Below, in pieces: positions 35,940-44,827 of a stretch of DNA of 64,000 nt (positions are counted from its first letter, which is position 1; each line of letters begins with the position of its first letter). Source of the stretch: Mantamonas sphyraenae. Taxonomy: Eukaryota; CRuMs; Mantamonadidae. The stretch lies in the NCBI GenBank assembly GCA_026936335.1, contig JAPMXV010000060.1, positions 186,001-250,000 on the forward strand. Reading direction: 5' to 3'. Below the pieces are notes generated by a model. The model was given only the letters and a program-made list of their open reading frames with translations, did no database searches and had not been told where the DNA came from. Made by a program: the position numbers and the translations under genes.

Positions 35940-38113
35940 TCATTCACACATCCTCCCCACCCACCCAATCACCCTCTCCATCACCTCATCCGGCAGTGTC
36001 ATCCACTGTGCAGTCGGCTCATACCCCTCCATTCCGCCACACTCAAACATCGCCTCCCTCTCTTCCCCGTTCATCACCAACGCCGTCTCCATCACCTCGT
36101 CCACCCCCTCCACACCCCATCCAATCCAATGCCACGCCTTCCTCCACCCTCCTTCCTGCACCATCTGAACGGTTCTCGCCCTTGGCTTCGCTTCCCAGCC
36201 CCGCAACACCTCAACCAATCCATCATCCCCTCCCATTACTGCCCTCTCCAGTGCAGTCTCCAACCCTCCTCGCCCTGCAAACGTGTCCACAGGAACACCC
36301 CACTCCCTCAACTCTCTCATCTTTTCCACATCCCCACACTCCACAAACTCCACGTGTTGCTTCTTGTTCTGCTTCAGCAGCGACTGCAACGCGTCCTTGC
36401 GAACGCAGTCAATCTTCCAGCACGACCGATTGCCTTCCATCGCCTTCTGCAATGCTGCTGCTCCCTCATCCCCGATTCTGTTGGTGCTGAGGTCCAGTGT
36501 CTGCAAACCGCTGTTTTCACTCAGTGTTTGCGCCAGTACTGCTGCTCCTTCATTCCCGATGCTGTTGCCCCTGAGGTGCAGTGTCTGCACGCTACTGTTC
36601 ACCGCCAGTGCCTGCGCCAGTTCTGCTGCTCCTTCTGCTCCGATGCTGTTGTAGCCGAGGTCCAGTGTCTGCAAGCTGCTGTTCTTACTCAGTGCCTGCG
36701 CCAGTGCTGCTGCGCCTTCTGCCCCGATGCTGTTGCCCCTGAGGTTCACTGTTTGCAAGGTGCTGTTCTCACCCAGTGCCTGCCCCAGTGCTGCTGCTCC
36801 TTCGTCCCCGATGATGTCGTCTCTGAGGTCCAGTGTCTGCAAGCTGCTGTTCTTACTCAGTGCCTGCGCCAGTGCTGCTGCTCCTGCTGCCCCGATGCTG
36901 TTGCCCCTGAGGTCGAGTGTCTGCACGCTACTGTTCTCACATAATGCCTGTGCTAGTGCTGCTGCTCCTGCTGTCCCGGTCTTGTTGCTACTGAGGCTCA
37001 GTGTCTGCAGGGTGCAGTTCACCTCCAGTGCCTGCGCCAGTTCTGCTGCTCCTTCTGCCCCGATGCAGTTGTTGTAGAGGTCCAGGGTCTGCATGCTGCT
37101 GTTCTGACTCAATGCCTGCGCCAGTTCTGCTGCCCCTTCTGCTCCGATGCTGTTGTAGCCCAGGTCCAGGGTCTGCAAGGATCTGTTCTCACTCAATGCC
37201 TGCGCCAGTGCTGCTGCTCCTTTGTCCCCAATGCTGTTGCCCCTGAGGTACAGTGTCTGCACGCTACTGTTCACCGCCAGTGCCTGCGCCACTGCGGCCG
37301 CTGCTTCGTCCCCAATGCCGGTGTTCCACAGGTTCAGTGTCTGCAAGCTGCTGTTCTCATTCAGTGCCTGCGCCAGTGCTGCTGCTCCTGCGTCCCCGAT
37401 ACAGTTGTTCCACAATTCCAGTGTCTGCAAGCTGCTGTTCTCACACAATGCCTGCGCCAGAGCGGCTGCCCCTTCTGCCCCGATGCGGTTGTTGTTGATG
37501 TTCAGTGCCTGTAAGCTGCTGTTCTCACTCAGTCCCTGCGCCAGTGCTGCTGCTCCTTCATCCCCGATGCGGTTGTTCCACAGGTCCAGTCTCTGCAAGC
37601 TGCTGTTCTCACTCAGTGTCTTGGCCAACGATGCTGCTCCTTCTGCTCCGATGCTGAAGCCGCTCAATCTCAGTTCCTCCACGCCGGAGTTCTTCTCCAG
37701 CGCCGTGCACAATGCTCCCACTTCTGCATCTCCCAGCATCCAGTTGTCAATCCTCACCGCCTGTGCCCAACCTGTGAGTACACTTTCCATCGTCCCAAGA
37801 CGTGCGTCCGTGTGTATGGGCAACGGCCGGGTTGCTCCTTTTGATTCCCTTTCCCCGCTTCCCTCTTTCCGCCCCAGCCCACCTTTCCCGTTGCCTCCAG
37901 TGCATCACACACCCGTGCATGATCCCCACTCTGAAGCACAGCTACCCAATCAATCTTCTTCCGTTCTGCCTTGTCGTTGTGAGCGTCGACCGCACACCTC
38001 TTCCCACTCTCCCTCCCTCAGCCACTCCTCAGCCCCTCCTCAGCCCTTCCTCTCACCGCCAATCCATCCTTTCCCACCCACTTCCGACACTCACCCTGAG
38101 ATTCCTGCTTCAT
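35940..38113 (-). CDS. LRR (ribonuclease-inhibitor type) protein, array copy 3
   Basis: Exons 38113-38095, 37965-37883 and 37760-35940 encode 640 residues: N-terminal domain MKQESQERKKIDW, fifteen 28-residue LRRs, then the shared C-terminal region (CWKIDC, ETALERAVMGGDDGL, WMTLPDEVMERVIGWV). Its ATG is only 51 bp beyond the stop codon of the intact neighbour at 38165, so its promoter or 5' UTR must overlap that gene's coding end. This copy keeps the original gene junction and is therefore the likely ancestral position of the array. The function is unknown; the LRR curvature suggests ligand or protein binding in the cytosol, as no signal peptide is seen. Confidence 0.82.
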
Positions 38114-38164
38114 GATCTTTTTCCAAGTTCGGTTGCGTCATTCCGCGCGTGGCCGCGTGGATGA

Positions 38165-38881
38165 TCATGGGTTGGTCTCGGGTTCATTGTCGTTGAGGAG
38201 GATGTCAAGGTGGTCGGCAAGGGTGTCGTGGCCTGCGTTGCGGTGGTGTGATAGGAGGGAGGTGCGGAGATAGGTGAGGAGGGGAGGTGTGTGAAGGTGC
38301 TGGAGGAGATGGGATAGCTGGGCAGCGGAGGCGGCACGTAGGGAGGAACGTGCGGCATGGAATTGGAGCATTGAGTATTGTGCAGCAAGTTGAAGGTGTG
38401 CGTCGGAAGGGGTGGCCTCTGTGTCGAGGAGGGCGGCGAGGAGCTCGGGCGGATCAGGGGAATCAGGAACGTCGCGGGAAGCGGTTTCTGAGGAGGTGGT
38501 GAGGGTGGATTTGGAGGATGAGGTGTCTGGAATGTACAAGTGATGGAGGAGATCGAGGGAGGGCGGGCTGGCGACGAGTTGAAGGGGGTTGGTGTCGAGG
38601 GACGGGAGAGTGAGTGTGGGGTCACTGGGGAGCCACGGGAGATCGTCCAGGGAGGGGAAGGAGGGTTGGGTGGAGGAGGAGGCGGCGGTGGTGTCGTTGT
38701 TGTTGCTGGTGGTGGCGGTGGTGGTGGTGGTGGTGGGGCCTCGTTTGAAGAGTTGGACAAAAGAGTCGTCGGTGAGGAGGTCGTCGAGGGTGGACGAGTG
38801 TGAGGAGGCGGATGGCGGGGTGGAAGGTGGAGACGGGGGAGTTGGGGATGAGGAGGAGGAGGAGGAGGAGGAAGAGGACAT
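38165..38881 (-). CDS. Ser/Thr/Pro-rich low-complexity protein, unidentified
   Basis: A single open frame of 238 residues starts MSSSSSSSSSSSPTPPSPP. It includes the acidic/hydrophobic motif LDDLLTDDSFVQLFKR, a Thr/Asn-rich linker, LDDLPWLPSDPTLTLPSLD, and a helical C-terminal part (LQLAAQYSMLQFHAARSSL through LADHLDILLND). The repeated acidic-hydrophobic LDDL segments look like transcription-activation or short linear interaction motifs, but no domain is recognised. An ATG at 38938 in frame would overlap the start codon of the divergent zincin gene; 38881 is preferred. Its 3' end was copied twice into the LRR array. Confidence 0.6.
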   Translation of the reverse strand: MSSSSSSSSSSSPTPPSPPSTPPSASSHSSTLDDLLTDDSFVQLFKRGPTTTTTTATTSNNNDTTAASSSTQPSFPSLDDLPWLPSDPTLTLPSLDTNPLQLVASPPSLDLLHHLYIPDTSSSKSTLTTSSETASRDVPDSPDPPELLAALLDTEATPSDAHLQLAAQYSMLQFHAARSSLRAASAAQLSHLLQHLHTPPLLTYLRTSLLSHHRNAGHDTLADHLDILLNDNEPETNP

Positions 38882-38936
38882 GAAGGGGTGAGGGGGGAAA
38901 GACGAGTGTGCAGTTGTTGGTGTCGCCAGCGCATGC

Positions 38937-40115
38937 ATGGGCAACCAAAGTGAGGGGGGAATGCAGGAGAGCAGGGAGCAAAGGGGATTGGTGCCTTTGC
39001 GTGCATTGGCTGAGCAGTCATCGTCGGTGCATCACGTGGGAGAGGAGGAGCGAGAGAGGCGGGAGGCGGTGTGGCGTTGGTTGGAAGGGAAAAGGGTGCA
39101 ATGGAAGAGCAGTGGGAACGCAGGGGTGCCGGTGGTGGGTTCCAAGGCGCGACGGGAGTTTATGGAGCGGTACGAGGAGTTGACGAGCAACGAGGTGGCG
39201 GATTGGGTGAGCGAGTTGTGGACCGCCGTGCAACAAGTGGCGCCGACGCTGGTGGAGGTGAACCATGTGTCTGTGCGGTACTCGGGCACGGAACGAATGC
39301 AGATGTGCTACACGGTGGACTCTGCAATGGGCATCTATGCCATCTTTGTGTCGCGGAAACCCGTCAGCAAGTACTTTCTGGGCCAGCTGGCACACGAGGT
39401 GACCCATCTGGCACACCCGTTCCTGTACTGTGCGTACATGGAAGGCATTGCGACGTATGTGGGCTCGTTGCGGTTGCGGGAGTTGAAGCAAGAGGCGTGG
39501 ACGGTGTGGGAGAGGTACTACGCAGAAAAGAACGAGCCGTTCTATGGAGAGACATATCACATGGCAAGGGACATTGCAGAGGTGGTGGGCGACCACGAAC
39601 TGTGTCGCATGATGCTGTGTGGGAGGCGTCTGGACAGGAAAAGCCAGACGAAACCGCGGTACTGTGTGGACATTGACGAGTGGTTGAAGGGCTTGCAGGA
39701 GGATGAGGAGGCACACGCACGGGTGCTGGAAGTGATCCGCACGTACCACGAGGTGATTATGAAGCACATGCCACAAGGCTATGTGATGGAGCTTCCAGAA
39801 TCGATGCAGAATTCAGAGGGGATGTTGGTGATGACGCTTCTGCAAGAAGAAGACAGCAGCGATGGAGACGATGATGACGAAGGAGAGGGAGAACACAACA
39901 GCGGCAGCAGCAACAGTGCTTCACGGAGACGGAGAAGCAGCGGGAACGAAAACCAAAGCCTGGTTGGAGATGGGAACAACGACGGCGATCAAGGTTGCTG
40001 TGGCGGGTGGCTGAGACTACGCAGGGGAGAGGGCAGCAACAACAGAAGGAGGGGCAGGAGGAGAAGGAGAGTGGGCTGTTGTGAGGGAGGGGATGAGGAT
40101 GGGCAAACAATGTGA
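38937..40115 (+). CDS. Putative zinc metallopeptidase-like protein (HEVTH motif)
   Basis: A single-exon frame encodes 392 residues. The central region contains LAHEVTHLAHPFLYCAYMEG, that is a HExxH zinc-binding and catalytic motif followed twelve residues later by a Glu in EGIATYV, which could be the third zinc ligand as in gluzincin-type proteases. Upstream lie YCAYMEG-type aromatic and CYTVDSAMGIYAIF segments; downstream is a helical part, then an acidic/Ser/Arg low-complexity tail. No signal peptide or membrane span is seen. EGxATY after HExxH recalls predicted bacterial-type Zn proteases, but I cannot name a subfamily. The first 30 residues may be affected by a hidden intron (GTGAGG at 38950). 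Confidence 0.6.
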   Translation: MGNQSEGGMQESREQRGLVPLRALAEQSSSVHHVGEEERERREAVWRWLEGKRVQWKSSGNAGVPVVGSKARREFMERYEELTSNEVADWVSELWTAVQQVAPTLVEVNHVSVRYSGTERMQMCYTVDSAMGIYAIFVSRKPVSKYFLGQLAHEVTHLAHPFLYCAYMEGIATYVGSLRLRELKQEAWTVWERYYAEKNEPFYGETYHMARDIAEVVGDHELCRMMLCGRRLDRKSQTKPRYCVDIDEWLKGLQEDEEAHARVLEVIRTYHEVIMKHMPQGYVMELPESMQNSEGMLVMTLLQEEDSSDGDDDDEGEGEHNSGSSNSASRRRRSSGNENQSLVGDGNNDGDQGCCGGWLRLRRGEGSNNRRRGRRRRRVGCCEGGDEDGQTM

Positions 40116-40152
40116 GCAGAGCATTCATTCATTGGACAGGGACGATGGCAAG

Positions 40153-41439
40153 TCACTCTTCCTTCTTGGCTCGTTTGGCACGCGGGATGCGGTCGAGGAG
40201 CTGCTTGGAAGTCTCACGGGCCTGATTGATTCCCTTGCCAAGGGTCTGGTCGATGGGTGCCTTGTAGGTGTGGTAGAGGACCGGGATGGTGAAAAGGAGG
40301 CTGGCGGCAATGAGGACGGCGGCAGGGAGGCTGAGACGGGTGACAAAGGTGGCCAAGTACAGGGCAGCCAGTGCCTTGAGGGTATACAGGTTGTCATGGA
40401 CAGCAAGGGCACGACGGATGAGCTCGAGCAGTTCGACAAAGGCCAGGACAGCGACGCGGACCCATTGGTGGACGTCTGCGCGGGTGAACGGCAGCTCGTG
40501 GAGCCAAGGCAGGTGTTGGCTGGGTGGAAGGACGGCAGACGGGGGTGTGCGAGGAATGAGGCCCCAAGTGGGAGGGAGCAGGCGCGCGGGTGTGCATGCG
40601 GAGGGTCAGTGTGGGGCGCGGGAACGCAGGCGGGAAAATGGCGAAACGGAAAATGAACAACGATCGTTGTTGGGAAGTGCCGGTTTTAGGGCAAGTGTGA
40701 TCAGGTGATGGATACGTACACGAGGGGACTGGTCCAGTTGTCGGCGGGAAGCTTCTTGACATAGATATGGTAGGCATAGGAGCCGTTGACAAAGAGGAAG
40801 GAGGCTGCGCAGGCAATGAGGAGGATCTGGGTGGCGAGGTGGAGGACAGGGAAGCCCAGGATAAGGAGGAAGCTAAGGACAGACACGCAAAGGAGAGAAA
40901 GGGCGGTGAGAGTGGTGTCCTTCCACAGGATGACGTCAACAAAGGCTGGTGGGAGGTTGTTTGGGGGGGGGTGAGCGGTGTGATGAATGACGTCAGAGAG
41001 CAGGGTGTGGGCAGGAGGTGTGTGTTGGACGGGCAAAGGACTTACTTGGAGGGAGCAGTTGGGAGAGGGACGCATGGACGTCGGGGATGATTTCCACGGT
41101 GGGTGGGTTGGAGGTGGCGGTGGTGGTGGAGGAGGAGGAGGAGGAGCTGGTGGGTGTTGTTGAGGCAGGCTTTGCCGTCTTGCGCTTGGTGGTGGTGGTG
41201 GTGGTGGTGGTGGTGGTGTCTTTGTTGGCTGCTGCCATGATGGCTTGGCGGCGTGCCTGGGAGTCGTTGGAAGGGGGCTGGAGAGGGGCAGCAGAGGAAG
41301 GCTGGGCAGCAGCAGCTTCGGCTGGAGTGGGTTCGGCCTGATCGTGCATGGATGGCTGGTAGCTTTCAATGAGGGAGACGTCGCCGAGGCGGGCAATGTT
41401 GGTGGCTTCCTTGTTGTCCGTGGTTGGTGAGGAAGACAT
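40153..41439 (-). CDS. Reticulon-family ER membrane-shaping protein
   Basis: Exons 41439-41046, 40945-40720 and 40519-40153 give 328 residues; donors GTAAGT and GTACGT. The N-terminal 130 residues are disordered (Ala/Pro/Thr/Ser-rich, poly-Thr). The reticulon homology domain begins DVILWKDTTLTALSLLC, has a first hydrophobic hairpin, a loop (WLHELPFTRADVHQWVRVAV), a second hairpin (LPAAVLIAASLLFTIPVLYH), and the typical tail YKAPIDQTLGKGINQARE. It ends KRAKKEE, a di-lysine-like ER signal as in many reticulons. Reticulons insert hairpins to curve ER tubules. The ILWKD start and VLYHTYKAPID end are strong family signatures. Confidence 0.92.
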
Positions 41440-41645
41440 CGGGATTTTGATTTGGGTTGGGTGGGATTGGGGGGGAAAGGGATCCTTGCAAGCCTTGCGG
41501 GCGCTGCCATGCCTCTTCCCGCCGCCCGTCTCAGAGGACGCAGCAGACGCAAGACGCCACACAACCAAACAACAGCAATTCCCGGGACACATACAGGTTG
41601 TTATTCCGTTGTCTCTTCCGGCGCATCGATCACCAATGGGACCGC

Positions 41646-44600
41646 TTAACGGCGGCGGATGGTGCGGGTGCGGACCTTGCGGCCGTTGCACTTGCAGGTG
41701 CACGTGCAGTTCTTGCGGCCACGACGGCCACGACGGCCACGACCACGGTAGCGGCGGTTCACGTTGCGGCGGCAGCGGTTGTAGGCACCACGGTTGCGGT
41801 TGCGGCGGTACACGTACAGGCAGTGGGCGTTGGCACGCTGGCGGTGGTAGGCGCGGTTAGCGTTGGCATGAGCGCGGCGGTACCAGGCGCTGGCGCCACG
41901 GTAGCAGCGGTTGCGACGGTTGCGGTTGCGGCGGAAGCGGCGAGCGCAGTTGACACGACGGCGGCGGTACTGAGCAGCGTACGACCTGCGGCGGTTCATC
42001 AGAGTCGTGTGGGCGCTGCGCAGGGCGCGACGGTAGTGGTACAGAGCCACGGCGTAGCGGTAGCAGCGGTTGCGACGGTTGCGGTTGCGGCGGTAGCGGC
42101 GAGCGCAGTTGGCGCGGGCGCGGCGGTACAGAACGGCGTAGTGGCGCATGGCACGCTGGTGGGCCGACAGGCGGCGGCGCAGCGTGATGTGACGCAGATG
42201 CACACGGCCAAGGCGGCCGTCCACGACGCAGTCAAACATGCGGTACCAGTAGTGCGAGCGCGGGGAACGGGTGCGGCTCAGGTACTGGTTCACCACACGG
42301 CGGCAGGCACCGGCGCGGCGGCGGTACAGGCTGCGGTAAGCCTTGTTGCCGTGGTTGACCAGGGCGCTGTAGCGGCGGTGCCAGTAGCGCTGCTGGGCAG
42401 CGGTGTGGCCACGCTTGGCCTTGTTGCCGTTGCACAGAGTGCCGGCGTTGCCCTGGTAGCCACGCTTGACGTTGATGTACACGTTGAAGTACGTGCGCGC
42501 GCCAGAGCCACCCTTGCGGATGTCCACGGCACCGCCCGGGATGCTGACCACGGTGCGGCCGCGACGGGTGTTGCGGTTGAAGTGGTACACACGGCGGCCA
42601 ACCTTGACGATCACGTACTTGTTGGCAGTGGCGTTGCGCCAGGGCTGGAAGCCCAGCTTGGTGCGCACGTACACGCTGCCACGGCGGTACATGTAGTACC
42701 ACTTGCCGTTGGTGGCGCGGTTCTTCAGGTCGAAGCGCTTGCCGTTGAAGGCAGTGTAGTGCGGGTCACCGGTGGAAGCGCACTTCATGCCGCTGAGGGT
42801 GGCCAGGGCACGGCGGTACCACGTGTAAGCGCTGCGGACGCAGGCGTTGCGGCGGCCAGCGTTGTTGCGGTACGAGTAGCGGCAGTTGTTCACACGGTGC
42901 TGGTAGTGGTAACGCAGGTTCTGCTGCTGGGCACGGCGGCGGTAGGCCACAGAGGCGTTGCGGTAGCACGCGTTGCGACGGCCGTTGTTGCGGTGGCCAC
43001 GGAAGCGGCGAGCGCAGTTGTTGCGCATGCGGTAGTACCACGCGCGGATGGCGGCGTGGGTGGCCGAGTGCGAGCGTGCAATGTGGTGGCGCGTCCAGTT
43101 CAGGTTGAAGCGGGCGTTGGCGTTGCGACGGCAACGGTTGTAGACGCCGCGGTTGTTGTTCAGACGGTACGCGTACAGGCAGTGGGCGTAGGCACGCTGG
43201 CGGTGGTACAGCTGGACGGCGTAGGCACGCACGTGGCTGTACCAATGGCTGGCGCTACGGTAGCAGTTGTTGCGACGCGCGTTGTTGTGGCGACCGCGGT
43301 AGCGGCGAGCGCAGTTGGCGCGGCGGCGGTGGTACTGAGCAGCGTACGAGCGGCGGCGGTTCTGCAGCGTACGCGAGGCGTTGCTGTTAGCACGGCGCAG
43401 CGCAGCGAGGGCGCGCTGGCGCTTGTTGCCGCCGCGGCGCAGCGTGATGTGGCGCAGATGCACACGGCCAAGGCGGCCGTCCACAACGCAGTCGTACATG
43501 CGGTACCAGTAGTGCGAGCGCGGGGTCTTGGTGCGGCTCAGGTACTGGTTCACCACACGGCGGCAGGCAGCAGCGCGGCGGCGGTACAGGCTGCGGTAAC
43601 GCTTGTTGCCGTGGTTGTACAGGGCGCTGTAGCGGCCGTGCCAGTAGCGCTGCTGGGCAGCGGTGTGGCCACGCTTGCCACGCTTGCCACGGGTGCACAG
43701 AGTGCCGTTGTTACCCTGGAAGCCGGGCCTCACGTTGACGTACACGTTCATGTACGAGCGGGGGCCGCGGCCGTGCTTGCGCACAAGCACGTTACCACCC
43801 GGGATGCGGATGTTCTTGGCACCGGGCTGGGATCCCTTGGTGAAACGGTGCATGACGCCGCCAGCACGGACGGTCACAGCCACGTTGGCAGTGTAGCGGC
43901 TCCAGGCGCCAAAGCCCAGCTTGGTGTTGACGTACACACCTCCGCGGCGGTACATGGTGTACCACCTGTTCTTGGTGCTCTTGGCCTTCACGTCGAAGCG
44001 ACGGTTGTAGAAGGAAGTGTAGTGCGGGTCACCGGTGGAGCGGCACGTCAGCATGCGGCCCTCATCGGCGTCCTCCACCTCAGACTCGGTCTCGGGCTCG
44101 GCCTCCTCAAATGCAGACTCGGCCTCCTCGACCTCGGACTCGGTCTCGGGCTCAGCCTCCTCGGCCTCGTCCTCAACCTCCTCCTCCATCTCCGTCTCCG
44201 GCTCCTCAACCTCCTCCGTCTCCGTCTCCGCTGTGAGGTGTCGTTGCCAGCGTGCGAGGAAAAGCGTGAGTTTCCGTTTCTTTGCCGAAAAAAAACCCCC
44301 TTGCCGGAATGATGCGTTTTTTCCCTCTCGGCCTCCTGCAATATCCCCCCTGTCGCTGCTTGTGCAAGTGCACGCGATACGCGCGCCTGTGTGCCAGCTG
44401 CATGACACTCATACAGTGTGTTCCACATTTACCGCGATCCTCTACAGTGTGCCGGTCGCAGAAAAAAAAGGAAACTTCTTCTTGGAGCGAGAGGGTCTCA
44501 AACGCCGGACCCAAACTTTCCTCGCAAACTTACGCGCAAATTCCTCCTCGACATCCGTGGACATCGGGGTAGCATCCATCACGTCGGCGTCCTCCGTAGA

Positions 44601-44762
44601 GGACATGCTCAGGTCCTGGCTCAGCGGGCCAGCGAGTGCAAACGCTGCAAGAAGCAGCACGGCGAAAATTGTTCTCCTCGCAATCCTGTGGAAAAAAAAA
44701 AGTGTGCGTGTGAGTTGGTCGTCTGGTATACGCGGCCCACGGGAATGCTTGCACGTTGGCAT
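41646..44762 (-). CDS. Secreted protein with two VWD domains and Arg/Tyr-rich cysteine repeats
   Basis: Exons 44762-44755, 44685-44534 and 44230-41646 give 914 residues; the first exon holds MPT only. A signal peptide (TIFAVLLLAAFALAG) is followed by an acidic segment (residues about 54-112, nearly all Glu/Asp/Ala with Thr/Pro/Ser). Two VWD-like domains start at about 116 and 535 with CRSTGDPHYTSF and CASTGDPHYTAF, the GDPHY hallmark. Each is followed by RGHTAAQQRYWHxRYSAL, a RVVNQYLSRT block, and tandem units of the type NCARRYRxNRNRRNRCYR. The mature part is extremely basic and Tyr-rich; the protein ends in a Cys-rich CTCTCKC segment. It reads as an extracellular structural, adhesive or wall protein, secreted with an acidic pro-region. 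The exact role is unknown. Confidence 0.85.
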
Positions 44763-44827
44763 TCGACAATTCCATCCTCCCAACCCCATGCAAGGCGCAC
44801 ACTAAACATGATCCTTTAATCTCATGG

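Larger units (their letters stand above)
31532..38252. repeat. Tandem array of three LRR gene units (about 2.0-2.5 kb each)
   Basis: The units are head-to-tail. Unit ends are at 33436, 35899 and 38252, giving periods of 2,463 and 2,353 bp. Length differences come mainly from 84-bp (28-codon) repeat changes in the LRR exon. 5' exons, introns and upstream sequence are nearly identical between units, so the duplications are recent or homogenised. The outer unit (31.5-33.4 kb) has a different 3' flank. Confidence 0.9.

Noticed and set aside
32050-37600. Regular spaced repeats that could look like a CRISPR array
   Set aside because: The 84-bp period is the coding periodicity of 28-residue LRRs on the minus strand; there are no unique spacers of constant type and the genome is eukaryotic.
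41457-44312. 951-codon plus-strand open frame opposite the VWD gene
   Set aside because: It is an Ala/Val-only translation of the antisense of CGC/TAC-rich codons, with no domain. The minus strand has signal peptide, GDPHY motifs and introns.
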